9,255 nucleotides of DNA from Actinomycetes bacterium (GCA_021793115.1 JAJYTJ010000146.1:1-9255), one strand, 5' to 3'; counted from the first letter of the stretch, positions 1 through 7,023 are shown. Translations and numbers: made by a program. Notes: generated by a model not told the origin, from the letters alone.

Positions 1-778
1 GATCTGGGCGGCCGACGAGCTCGGTGTAGCGCTCGAGCACCGCGGCGGGCGTCGCGCCGTCGATGACGAAGTACTCCAGGCTCTCGCCGGGCACGGAGAA
101 CTGGACGCGCTCCACGGCCTCGCTGCCGACCTCGAACGAGACGTGGCCGGTGTCGTTGACGAGCACCCCGTAGCCGCGGCTGCTGAGGTAGAAGGGCACG
201 TTCTTGTACGCCTGCTCGCTCGACGTGCCGCCGTCGGCGTTCCAGATGTCGATGGTCTGGCCGTTCTTCACGAGCGGGCCGAAGCGCTCGCCGAGGCCGT
301 AGACGAGCTCGCCGACCCCGAGGTCCAGCTGCGCGTGGACGAAGCGCCCCTCGGGCGTACGGACGTACCCGAGCGACTTGCCGCCGCTGCGGGTCAGCTC
401 GCGGCCGCCCGAGCGGAACGTCATGCTCCACGGCGCGCCACGGCGCACCTCCACCGTGAGGTCGCCCGTCTGCAGCGTCGCGTCGCCGGCCTCGTCGAGC
501 TTGACCACCCCGGCCGCGTCGCCCTCGTCCGGCACGAACCGCCGCGGCTGCGGCGTCCCCTGGAAGTGGTCCACCCGGACGCGCGCCACGCCCGGCATCG
601 GGGACGAGACCGTCACCGTGAGCGTGGGGCGGTTGAGCACGTCGCCGCGGTCCGCGATGACCTTGGTCGGTGCGGTGACCCGCAGCTGGCCGTCGGTGAC
701 GTCGAGGTCGTACGCCTCCTGGGCGTACAGCGCCTCCACGCCCGCGCGCAGCTGCCAGAAACCGTCGGTGAATCGCAT
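1..778 (-). CDS. yicI: GH31 alpha-xylosidase (YicI type), N-terminal part, runs off window
   Basis: This is the first 259 residues of a cytoplasmic glycoside hydrolase family 31 enzyme that removes alpha-linked xylose from the non-reducing end of substrates such as isoprimeverose. The start is an ATG at 778 with an AAAGG ribosome site 8 bases upstream. The protein opens MRFTDGFWQLRAGVEALY, matching the opening of E. coli YicI. Residues 152-165 (DLGVGELVYGLGER), the run NGQTIDIWN, the segment GGTSSEQAYKNVPFY (about 183-197) and EYFVIDG (235-241) also match YicI from memory of that sequence. These lie in the N-terminal beta-sandwich domain. The (beta/alpha)8 barrel with the catalytic aspartates lies outside the window, so activity cannot be judged. 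No signal peptide is visible. The gene sits 24 bases after the permease gene and is probably its co-transcribed partner. An alpha-glucosidase is possible but less likely given the YicI-specific match. Confidence 0.93.
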   Translation of the reverse strand, partial: MRFTDGFWQLRAGVEALYAQEAYDLDVTDGQLRVTAPTKVIADRGDVLNRPTLTVTVSSPMPGVARVRVDHFQGTPQPRRFVPDEGDAAGVVKLDEAGDATLQTGDLTVEVRRGAPWSMTFRSGGRELTRSGGKSLGYVRTPEGRFVHAQLDLGVGELVYGLGERFGPLVKNGQTIDIWNADGGTSSEQAYKNVPFYLSSRGYGVLVNDTGHVSFEVGSEAVERVQFSVPGESLEYFVIDGATPAAVLERYTELVGRPD

Positions 779-802
779 GGGACGAACCTTTCGAGGGCGC
801 GA

Positions 803-1699
803 CTACTTGATCGCGCCCGCAGTGATGCCGCGGGTGAGCGTGCGCTGGAACAGGAGGAAGAAGACGAGCGTCGGGATGAGCCCGAGCAGGGCGGACGCGC
901 TGGTCGTGGTGATGTCCATGATCCGGTCGCCCTGCAGGCTGGCGATGGCGATGGGCACCGTCTGGTGCGAGTTGCTGACCAGGAACGTCAGCGGGATGAG
1001 GAACTCGTTCCACGTCCAGATGAAGAAGAACACCAGCAGCACGGACAACGTGGGCCGCGACATCGGCACCAGCACCCGCCACAGCGTGCGCCAGCGGCCC
1101 GCGCCGTCGAGCGCCGCCGCCTCCAGCAGCTCCTTGGGGAACACCGCGAAGACGCTGGCCAGCAGGTACGTGCCGAACGCGCACTGGATGACGGTGAAGA
1201 TGATGATGACGGCCCAGATGGAGTCGTAGAGCCCGACCGCCTTCGCCATGTAGTACAGCGGGTAGAGCAGGGCCTCCTGCGGCACCATGTTCGCGAGCAG
1301 GAACAGCACCAGGAGCGGCACGCGGCCGCGCACCTTGCCGACGCCCAGCGCGTAGGCGTTGAGCACGGAGAACAGCACGCCGAACACGGCGACGAGGCCG
1401 CAGATGACCACGCTGTTGCCGAGCTTCTGCAGGAAGTCGACCTTGTTCCAGAACGTCACGATGCCGTGCAGGTACACGTGCGTGGGGATCGACAGCGGGC
1501 CGTTGGCCGCGTAGTCGTCGGGCGACTTGAACGAGTTGAGCAGGATGAGGACGAGCGGCGCGACGACGGCCAGGCCGACGACGGCCGCGACGACCAGGGT
1601 CAGCCAGTCGCCCGGCCCGCGGTGCTCGTGCCGGTCGGGCGTGCGCCGCGCGGCCGGCCGCGTCCGGCTCGTCGTGCGCTGCTCGGTGACGGCGCTCAT
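803..1699 (-). CDS. CUT1 ABC sugar importer, inner-membrane permease (MalG type)
   Basis: A 298-residue membrane subunit of a carbohydrate ABC importer. A charged, Arg-rich cytoplasmic tail (residues 1-31) precedes the first membrane helix (about 32-55). Further hydrophobic segments lie near 95-118, 127-148, 160-185, 216-240 and 268-286. The EAA loop that docks on the ATPase is clear at 193-212 (EAAALDGAGRW, ending in LVP). The C-terminal ending GITAGAIK is typical of MalG-type permeases. The ATG start overlaps the stop of the upstream permease gene in an ATGA arrangement, so the two are translationally coupled. The reading frame stays open upstream to 2218, but that extension lies inside the other permease gene and is not used. 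No ATPase gene is present in the operon portion seen here, so a shared MsiK-like ATPase is the likely partner. Confidence 0.95.
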   Translation of the reverse strand: MSAVTEQRTTSRTRPAARRTPDRHEHRGPGDWLTLVVAAVVGLAVVAPLVLILLNSFKSPDDYAANGPLSIPTHVYLHGIVTFWNKVDFLQKLGNSVVICGLVAVFGVLFSVLNAYALGVGKVRGRVPLLVLFLLANMVPQEALLYPLYYMAKAVGLYDSIWAVIIIFTVIQCAFGTYLLASVFAVFPKELLEAAALDGAGRWRTLWRVLVPMSRPTLSVLLVFFFIWTWNEFLIPLTFLVSNSHQTVPIAIASLQGDRIMDITTTSASALLGLIPTLVFFLLFQRTLTRGITAGAIK

Positions 1700-2628
1700 C
1701 GGCCCTCGTCCGCTCGCTCGAGCCGGTTCTGCAGGACGATGAACCCGATCGACACCAGGACGATGAGCACGGTCAGCGCGGTGGAGATCGTCGCGCCGTA
1801 GCCCACCTGCTGGGCCCGGAAGAACTCGGTCCACGAGTAGTAGCTGGGGACCATGGTGGCCGTGCCCGGGCCGCCGCTCGTCAGCGCGTACACCGGCGCG
1901 AACACCTTGAGCGCCGCGATGGTGCAGGTCAGGGTCACGACGAAGATCTCGGGCCGGATGATGGAGACCGTGATGGCCCGGAACCGGCGGAACCAGCCGG
2001 CGCCGTCGAGCTCGGCGGCCTCGTAGAGCTCGGGGTCCACGCGGCCGAGCGCCGCCATGAACACCACCACGGGGTAGCCCAGCTGGACCCACACCATGAT
2101 GGCCATGACCGAGACGAGCGCCGTGTCGGGGCTGCCGAGCCAGTCGTGCGCCCACGAGCCGAGCCCGATCGAGCGCAGGATGGTGTTGAGGGCGCCGTCG
2201 GTGGGGCGCAGCACCCACCCGATGAGGATGGACGCGACCGCGATGGGCAGGATCTGCGGCAGGTAGTACGTGGCCCGCAGGAAGCTGGAGACCTTGCCGC
2301 CGAACTTCTTGCCGACCAGGTCGAACAGCAACGCGGCCAGCACCAGCCCGATGAGGGTCGGCAGCACCACCATCGAGATGATCATGAAGATGCTGTTCCG
2401 GAACGACGTCCAGAACTCGGCGTCGCGCAGCAGGTGCGACCAGTTGTAGAGCCCGATCCAGCGGGGCGGCAGCACGCCGCGGTAGTACGTGAAGCTGAGG
2501 TACGCGTTCCAGACGAGCGGCACGACGATGACGACGGCCGCGAGGATGGCGCCGGGCAGCAGGTAGAACCAGTAGCTGCCGCGCCGCGCGAGCGGCGACC
2601 CGCCGACGCGGGTGTGCAGAGACGACAC
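1696..2628 (-). CDS. CUT1 ABC sugar importer, inner-membrane permease (MalF type)
   Basis: A 310-residue permease that pairs with the MalG-type subunit to form the sugar channel. It starts with a short basic tail and a first helix at about 19-45. More hydrophobic segments lie near 79-105, 118-140, 170-195, 226-245 and 280-300. The EAA loop is at 203-226 (YEAAELDGAGWFRRF, ending in IIRP). The motif SGGPGTAT at 251-258 is usual in MalF/UgpA-like permeases. The GTG start at 2628 is set by a strong AAGGAG site with a 7-base spacer. It follows the binding-protein gene by 74 bases, a gap that contains a large stem-loop. The size and domain content are normal for the family. Substrate cannot be read from the permease and is inferred from the neighbouring alpha-xylosidase. 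Confidence 0.95.
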   Translation of the reverse strand: MSSLHTRVGGSPLARRGSYWFYLLPGAILAAVVIVVPLVWNAYLSFTYYRGVLPPRWIGLYNWSHLLRDAEFWTSFRNSIFMIISMVVLPTLIGLVLAALLFDLVGKKFGGKVSSFLRATYYLPQILPIAVASILIGWVLRPTDGALNTILRSIGLGSWAHDWLGSPDTALVSVMAIMVWVQLGYPVVVFMAALGRVDPELYEAAELDGAGWFRRFRAITVSIIRPEIFVVTLTCTIAALKVFAPVYALTSGGPGTATMVPSYYSWTEFFRAQQVGYGATISTALTVLIVLVSIGFIVLQNRLERADEGR

Positions 2629-2635
2629 CGTCTCG

Positions 2636-2641
2636 CTCCTT
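2636..2641 (-). promoter_or_regulatory. Ribosome binding site fixing the GTG start of the MalF-type permease
   Basis: On the minus strand the sequence reads GGAAGGAG, then seven bases, then GTG. This is a near-ideal Shine-Dalgarno site and supports the GTG at 2628. It lies just downstream of the intercistronic stem-loop, so the permeases can be translated efficiently from any transcript that reads through. Confidence 0.8.
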
Positions 2642-2650
2642 CCGTGCAGG

Positions 2651-2689
2651 CCGGCGGGCGCGCGGCCGGAACCACCGCGCGCCCGCCGG
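2651..2689 (-). promoter_or_regulatory. Large stem-loop between binding-protein and permease genes
   Basis: Two perfect 15-base arms, CCGGCGGGCGCGCGG at 2651-2665 and its complement at 2675-2689, are separated by a 9-base loop. The structure begins 13 bases after the stop of the binding-protein gene and ends before the permease ribosome site. No run of T follows, so it may act as a partial terminator or as an RNA 3'-end protector rather than a full terminator. This layout is known from malE-malF type operons, where it raises binding protein above permease. Function here is inferred; the structure is seen directly. Confidence 0.8.
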
Positions 2690-2702
2690 TGCGGTGCTAG
2701 GG

Positions 2703-4040
2703 CTAGGGCTGGTGGACGATCTGGTCGACGCCGGCCTGGTACTCGCTGCCGAGCTCCTGGTTGACCTGGTCAGGCGTCTTGGTGCCGTTGAGCAGCTCCT
2801 GGAGCCCCGCGTTGAGCTGCGTGTAGAACGTCGACGTGGGCCAGTCGGGGTAGAAACCGATCCCGTCGCGGGCCGTCAGGGTGGTGAAGTTCTGGATGAG
2901 CTCCTTGTTCTTCGGGTCCGTGATGGCGCTCGGGTCGGCCGCCACCGGGATGCCACCCTTGTTGCCCATGAGGTCCTGCTGGGCCTTCTGCAGCGTGATG
3001 TCGATGAACTTGTAGGCGAGGTCCTTCTCCTTCGCCTTCGTCGGCACCACCCAGATGTTGCCCGACGAGCCGGGCGCCATCGTCGACTGCGGGAAGAGGA
3101 ACGTGCCCCAGTCGAACTTGTTGATCTGCTGCTCGAACGTGCCGTACCACCACGAGCCCGAGTAGAAGATGGGCGCCGTGCCGGCCTCGAACGCGTTGCC
3201 CGCGTCCTGCGCCTTCATGCCCGCGGCGTTCTTGGAGATGTAGCCCTTGGTCTCCCAGTCCTTGAGGGTCTGGGTGGCGTAGCTGAGCTCGGGGCCGGTC
3301 CAGTCCACCTTCGAGGTGTAGGTCTGGTAGGCGTTCACCCAGGTGCGGTCCGCCTTGGACAGCGCCAGCTGGTACCAGAGCTGGCCCAGCGGGTACTCCT
3401 GCGCGGCCTCGGCCAGCGGGGTGATCCCGTGGTCGACGAAGACCTGCATGTCCTGCTCGAGCTGCGCCAGGGTGGTCGGCACCGTGAGGCCGTACTTCTG
3501 GAACATCGCCTTGTTGTAGTAGAACTCCACGTACTCGCCGTAGTTGGTGACGCCGTAGTAGTTCCCGCTGCCCATGACCCCCTTGTCGGAGTACTTGGAC
3601 GTGGTGAGCAGGCTCGGGGCGATCTTGTTGGCCCAGCCGTACGTCTGGTAGGCGGAGTCGAGGTTGGTGAGCAGGCCCTGCGTGGCCAGCGTGCCGGCGG
3701 TGCCGTTGCCCTTGTTGTACTCCATGACGTCCGGCGCGGAGTCGGAGTTGAGGATCTGGCTGGCGGTGGACTGGATCTGCTCGAACGCCTTGCTCTGGAA
3801 GTTGACCTTGGCGCCGGTCTCCTTCTCGAACTCGGCGATCGCAGCGTTCCACGAGGCGCCCATGGCGCTGTCGTTGCTCTCGTAGTCCCACACGGTGAGG
3901 GTCTTGCCCTGACCGGACACGGCGGTGGAGACGGGGGCGGCGGCCGAGGCCGTCGGCGAGCCACTGCTCCCGGAGCAGCCCGCGAGCGCGAGGGCCGCGA
4001 TCCCGGCGACCGCGCAGGTCGCGACGATCTTCTGACGCAA
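2703..4040 (-). CDS. Sugar-binding lipoprotein of a CUT1 ABC importer
   Basis: A 445-residue extracellular solute-binding protein (family 1) that captures the sugar and hands it to the two permeases. The N-terminus is a lipoprotein signal: residues MRQK, a hydrophobic stretch, then the lipobox LAGC with the lipidated Cys at residue 22, followed by a Gly/Ser/Ala-rich linker. The mature part begins near KTLTVWDYESND, the usual first strand of this fold. It is rich in aromatic residues (for example GSWWYGTFEQ and FYPDW) that could stack on sugar rings. The start is a TTG at 4040, chosen because AAGGAGG stands 6 bases upstream and the signal peptide begins directly after it. The open frame continues upstream to 4133, but that part is Arg-rich, lies across the promoter and is unlikely to be translated. 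The ligand is probably an alpha-xyloside, judged only from the linked GH31 gene. Confidence 0.94.
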   Translation of the reverse strand: MRQKIVATCAVAGIAALALAGCSGSSGSPTASAAAPVSTAVSGQGKTLTVWDYESNDSAMGASWNAAIAEFEKETGAKVNFQSKAFEQIQSTASQILNSDSAPDVMEYNKGNGTAGTLATQGLLTNLDSAYQTYGWANKIAPSLLTTSKYSDKGVMGSGNYYGVTNYGEYVEFYYNKAMFQKYGLTVPTTLAQLEQDMQVFVDHGITPLAEAAQEYPLGQLWYQLALSKADRTWVNAYQTYTSKVDWTGPELSYATQTLKDWETKGYISKNAAGMKAQDAGNAFEAGTAPIFYSGSWWYGTFEQQINKFDWGTFLFPQSTMAPGSSGNIWVVPTKAKEKDLAYKFIDITLQKAQQDLMGNKGGIPVAADPSAITDPKNKELIQNFTTLTARDGIGFYPDWPTSTFYTQLNAGLQELLNGTKTPDQVNQELGSEYQAGVDQIVHQP

Positions 4041-4046
4041 CGTGTA

Positions 4047-4053
4047 CCTCCTT
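4047..4053 (-). promoter_or_regulatory. Ribosome binding site deciding the TTG start of the binding-protein gene
   Basis: AAGGAGG on the minus strand is followed by a 6-base spacer and TTG. It is the strongest ribosome site in the window. It rules against the longer in-frame starts further upstream and fits the high output expected of a binding protein. Confidence 0.85.
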
Positions 4054-4085
4054 GTACGCGACGGACGCGGTCGTTGCGCCGTCGG

Positions 4086-4112
4086 GCGTTTGTTGTCGTC
4101 GCCAACATACGC
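4086..4112. promoter_or_regulatory. Probable ROK-repressor operator upstream of the binding-protein gene
   Basis: A 27-bp imperfect inverted repeat with 10-base arms GCGTTTGTTG and CAACATACGC around a 7-base spacer; the arms differ from perfect complementarity at one position. The GTTTGTT core resembles operator half-sites known for ROK repressors of the XylR type. It overlaps the proposed -10 box, so a bound repressor would block transcription of the importer and hydrolase genes. The adjacent ROK gene is the natural candidate to bind it. The repeat is seen in the sequence; binding is inferred. Confidence 0.65.
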
Positions 4113-4133
4113 AGCCGAACCACCATCCCGCAA
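4104..4133 (-). promoter_or_regulatory. Candidate promoter of the sugar-uptake operon
   Basis: Reading the minus strand, a TTGCGG box (4128-4133) is followed by an 18-base spacer and TATGTT (4104-4109), which fits the actinobacterial TANNNT -10 pattern. The -10 box lies inside the operator palindrome. A start about seven bases downstream would give a leader of roughly 55-60 bases before the TTG codon. The -35 match is only partial, and no start site has been measured. Confidence 0.45.
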
Positions 4134-4153
4134 GTAGCACGGCCGCCGCGGTG

Positions 4154-5341
4154 CTACGCGAAGGCGCGCGCCGGGTCCGCCAGCACCGAGTCGAACACCA
4201 GCTCCGCCCCGCCGATGAGGAGGCTGTCCGGCCCCGCGGGGGCGTGCACCATCCGCAGGCTCGCGCGCGACGAGCTGATCGCGTCGGCCGCCAGGTCGCG
4301 GCCCGACGCCCGGCTCAGCGCCGCGAGGAACCCGGACAGCATGACCGCTTCCGGGTTGAACAGGTTCACGGCGTCGCGCACCGCATAGGCCAGCAGCTCG
4401 GCCTTGCGGTCGACGAGGTCACGCACCGCCGGGTCGGTGCTCGAGCGCAACGCGTCGCCGAGCAGATCGGCGTCGGCGAAGCCGAGCCCGACGGCCTCGA
4501 GCAGCTCCGCCGGCTCGATCTCCGCCTCCAGGCAGCCGCGCGAGCCGCAGTGGCACGCCGCTCCGCGCGGCACGACGAGCATGTGGCCCAGCTCGCCGGC
4601 GAAGCCCGCGGAGCCTTCGAGCACCCGTCCCCCGATCAGCGCACCGCCGCCGATGCCGCTCGCGCCGCCGATGAAGTACACCAGGTCGCGGATGCCGCGG
4701 CCTGCGCCGAAGACGCTCTCCGCGCGCAGCGCGAGCGTCGCTGCGTTCGCGGCCCGGGCGGGCAGGCCCGTGGCGTCCGAGATCATCCGGGCGATCGGCA
4801 CCTGCGTCCAGCCCAGGTGCGTCGCCTGCATCACCGTCCCGTCGGCCACGCGCACCTGCCCGGGCACGGCCATGCCGATGCCCGCGATGCGTGGGTGCGT
4901 CGGCAGCGCGTGCACCAGGTCGTCGATGGCCGTCGTCGTCGCGGCCACCACCTGCGCCGCGTCGTGGTCGGCGGCCGCCGGGATGCGGGACCGGGCGAGC
5001 ACCCGCCCGCCGAGCGCCACGACGCCGATGCGGACGGCGTCGACCTCGGGGTTCACCGCGATCGCGACGACGTCCGACGAGGGTTCGACGACGCCGCTCG
5101 GCCGCCCCCCCTCCCCCGTCGGCCGAGGCGAGGACTCGTGGGCCAGTCCCAGCTCCTGCAGCTCGCCGACGACCGACGCGATGGTCGACCGGTTGAGGCC
5201 GAGGCGTTGCGTCAGCTCGGCCCGCCGGAGGGGGCCGTGGTGGTGCAGCACCTCGAGCGCGGCCGAGAGGTTTCCTCGTCGCAGCTGCTCCGTACCGCCC
5301 GCGGCGGGCCGGGACGGCGCGGCAGCCGGACTCGATGGCAC
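4154..5341 (-). CDS. ROK-family transcriptional repressor (XylR/NagC type)
   Basis: About 395 residues, the normal length for a ROK repressor. A winged helix-turn-helix lies at about 24-69, including AELTQRLGLNRSTIASVV, and is followed by the ROK sugar-binding fold. The zinc site is intact: GELGH with His253, and CHCGSRGC with Cys263, Cys265 and Cys270. The sugar-kinase features are degraded: no DxGGT phosphate loop is seen near residues 95-112, and the usual NDAN catalytic motif reads AANA at 198-201. It is therefore a sensor and repressor, not a kinase. It lies 113 bases upstream of the binding-protein gene on the same strand, and probably releases the operator at 4086-4112 when a sugar is bound. 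Three in-frame GTG codons compete as start (5350, 5347, 5341), none with a ribosome site. The last is chosen because of a possible leaderless promoter. The frame is open to 5650, but that extension is Arg/Gly-rich and unlike any ROK N-terminus. Confidence 0.9.
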   Translation of the reverse strand: MPSSPAAAPSRPAAGGTEQLRRGNLSAALEVLHHHGPLRRAELTQRLGLNRSTIASVVGELQELGLAHESSPRPTGEGGRPSGVVEPSSDVVAIAVNPEVDAVRIGVVALGGRVLARSRIPAAADHDAAQVVAATTTAIDDLVHALPTHPRIAGIGMAVPGQVRVADGTVMQATHLGWTQVPIARMISDATGLPARAANAATLALRAESVFGAGRGIRDLVYFIGGASGIGGGALIGGRVLEGSAGFAGELGHMLVVPRGAACHCGSRGCLEAEIEPAELLEAVGLGFADADLLGDALRSSTDPAVRDLVDRKAELLAYAVRDAVNLFNPEAVMLSGFLAALSRASGRDLAADAISSSRASLRMVHAPAGPDSLLIGGAELVFDSVLADPARAFA

Positions 5342-5679
5342 GGCCACCACTCTACAAACCGGCAGGTCGGGGCCGGACTGCTTCGCCCCAGGCACACCCG
5401 CCGTCGGACGAGACCGCCGCATCGCGGCGCCACCACAACGGGGGCGGCCTCCACCAGCCGCTTCGGCGATCGTCTGACGTCCCGGGTGGCGGACTGGTCG
5501 TCGGGCCCGGTTCGCCTGGCCCCCTGCGGCGAGCCGGGCCACCACTCGCGACCGGAGAGCTCCCACGTGTCGGAGACGGAACGCGCCAGTCGGCACGCCG
5601 AGCTCGGCGACGCCATGACCATGCCCGCCGCCGCCCACCCGCTCGTCCACGGCACCGACCGGCCCGAGCTTGGCTGATC
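5342..5679. other. Divergent intergenic region, no gene supported
   Basis: This 338-base gap separates the minus-strand ROK gene from the plus-strand methyltransferase. Open frames cross it on both strands, but their translations are low-complexity Arg/Pro/Gly/Ala runs of the kind that GC-rich DNA gives by chance. At the ROK end, TAGAGT (5349-5354, minus strand) fits TANNNT and stands seven bases before the GTG at 5341, which suggests a leaderless transcript; no -35 box is evident. No copy of the GTTTGTT operator was found here. No promoter for the methyltransferase could be recognised. Confidence 0.5.
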
Positions 5680-6342
5680 GTGGACATCAGGACCACGCGC
5701 GGTGCGGTCGGACACGTCGTCGCTGGACTCGACGCGTTCAATGGACGGCACCCGTGGAGCCACAACGACCGCTTCCACGGCTGGATCCTCCGGCATCTGC
5801 CCACGCACCGCGGCTCTGCACTGGACGTCGGGTGCGGGCGCGGTGGGCTGCTGGCCGAGCTCGCGCCCCGATTCCTGCACGTCGACAGGGTCGACGTGCA
5901 CGCGCAGATGGCCCGCCTCGCTGCCGCCAGGTTCGGCAACGACCGCCACGTCGCTGTGCACTGCACGCCGTTCGACCACGTGTCCGGCCGCCACGACCTC
6001 ATCACGATGGTGGCCGTGCTGCACCACCTCGACCTCGAGGCTGCGCTGAGGCATGCGCGCGACCTGCTGGTTCCCTCCGGCAAGCTCCTGGTGGTCGGAT
6101 TGGCACGTCCCGCCACGGCTCACGACCTCATGTGGGACCTGGCATCCGCTGCCCTCAACCCTGCCGTCGGTCTGCTCAAGCACCCGCGGGCGACCAGGCC
6201 GCGCGCGGAAGCGCCGTACCCCGTCGCCGACCCCACGACGACGTTCGACGAGATCACCGCCACAGGTGCCCACGTACTGCCGGGCGCGCGGCTGCAGCGG
6301 CGGCTGTTCTTCCGCTACACCCTGACCTGGACCAAGCCCTGA
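5680..6342 (+). CDS. Class I SAM-dependent methyltransferase, substrate unknown
   Basis: A 220-residue cytoplasmic methyltransferase. Motif I, ALDVGCGRGG, is at 47-56 and binds S-adenosylmethionine. VDRVDVHA at 68-75 places an acidic residue at the end of strand 2. DLITMVAVLHHLD at 106-118 is the motif IV/post-I region common in small-molecule methyltransferases, and GKLLVVGLARP at 134-144 is motif V/VI-like. The segment NGRHPWSHNDRFHGWIL (21-37) ahead of motif I is conserved in an actinobacterial subgroup, from memory. The GTG at 5680 is the best start because it directly precedes this conserved region, but there is no clear ribosome site and upstream starts are possible. It stands alone, divergent from the sugar operon, so context gives no hint of substrate. 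Confidence 0.88.
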   Translation: MDIRTTRGAVGHVVAGLDAFNGRHPWSHNDRFHGWILRHLPTHRGSALDVGCGRGGLLAELAPRFLHVDRVDVHAQMARLAAARFGNDRHVAVHCTPFDHVSGRHDLITMVAVLHHLDLEAALRHARDLLVPSGKLLVVGLARPATAHDLMWDLASAALNPAVGLLKHPRATRPRAEAPYPVADPTTTFDEITATGAHVLPGARLQRRLFFRYTLTWTKP

Positions 6343-6357
6343 GCACTGCGGCGACAG

Positions 6358-6375
6358 CGCGCCGGCGGCGGCGCG
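6358..6375 (+). terminator. Weak hairpin after the methyltransferase gene
   Basis: Six-base arms CGCGCC and GGCGCG flank a 6-base loop, 15 bases after the methyltransferase stop. There is no T-run. In such GC-rich DNA a short hairpin of this kind can arise by chance, so a terminator role is only suggested by position. Confidence 0.25.
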
Positions 6376-6478
6376 GCGCCCGAGTCGCATCGGGTCGCGC
6401 GGGGAGCTCCGGGCTGGTCCGCGTGGAGATCCGCATCTCGACGGTCGACGACGCGCGCAGGGGGACAGACTTGGCCTC

Positions 6479-6991
6479 GTGCGCCAGCGGCTGAGCCCGG
6501 ATCCCTTCGTCATTCCCGGCGAGGTCGCTGCCGCTCCGGTGGAGCCACTCCGTGGGAGGGACTTCGCGGCGACAGTGGGGTTCTTCCGCGCCTCGACAGA
6601 AGGGCTCGTCGTCCACGTCGAGATCCTGGCCGTGGGGGCGGCCCACTTCGGCGACCTCGCCGGTGTCGGCGCTCCCGGGCGCCCGGGCCTGTCCCTGTGG
6701 GCTGAGGGCGGCGGACGCGTCGTGCTGTCGAACATCATGTCGGGCCACGAGGGCTACCCCGACGACAGCCGGCGTGCGGTCCGAGCCACGTTCGAGCTCT
6801 GGCTCCCGTGGGACCTCTCCGAGCCCGATGCTCCCGAGCCGGACATCATCCTCGCCTGGCCGGAACGCACGACGGACGTTCGTCGTGTTCACCTGACCGC
6901 TGCCCAGCTGCGCGAGGCCGCGCACGCCAGCCTCCACCTGCCCACCACCGGCGAGACGTGGAACACATCGGAACGTGCCGGCGACGCATGA
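6479..6991 (+). CDS. Conserved-looking hypothetical protein, 170 residues
   Basis: I do not recognise a named domain. The protein has no signal peptide or membrane segment. Its pattern suggests alternating beta strands: GLVVHVEILAVG (42-53), GRVVLSNIMSG (79-89) and RATFELWLPW (102-111), then PDIILAWPER (121-130) and a final helix LTAAQLREAAHASLHL (139-154). The turn between LWLPWDL and ILAWPE recalls small actinobacterial hypothetical proteins that carry a WPLPP...EWP signature in the same place, but this is a memory-based resemblance. The GTG start at 6479 is the first possible start after an in-frame stop at 6323-6325; an AGGGGG run lies about 14 bases upstream, which is rather far. It follows the methyltransferase by 136 bases and converges on hipA. 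Its protein-like composition compared with other frames supports a real gene. Confidence 0.7.
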   Translation: MRQRLSPDPFVIPGEVAAAPVEPLRGRDFAATVGFFRASTEGLVVHVEILAVGAAHFGDLAGVGAPGRPGLSLWAEGGGRVVLSNIMSGHEGYPDDSRRAVRATFELWLPWDLSEPDAPEPDIILAWPERTTDVRRVHLTAAQLREAAHASLHLPTTGETWNTSERAGDA

Positions 6992-7023
6992 CTTGGGAGC
7001 CTGATCCGCTCTCGTAGCCACGG

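Noticed and set aside
143..1801. Long plus-strand open frame opposite the GH31 and permease genes
   Set aside because: Its translation is an Arg/Glu/Val/Asp-rich antisense pattern typical of GC-rich DNA, and the opposite strand encodes clear permease and hydrolase motifs.
2694..4388. Plus-strand open frame of 564 codons opposite the binding-protein gene
   Set aside because: Low-complexity Leu/Val/Gly/Arg composition with no motif; the minus strand carries a lipobox and a full solute-binding protein.
5342..5650. N-terminal extension of the ROK protein to 498 residues
   Set aside because: The added part is Arg/Gly-rich and resembles no ROK N-terminus. The HTH begins at the usual distance from the GTG cluster at 5341-5350.
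5212..6738. Minus-strand open frame of 508 codons opposite the methyltransferase
   Set aside because: No recognisable motif, and it overlaps both the start of the ROK gene and a clear methyltransferase on the other strand.
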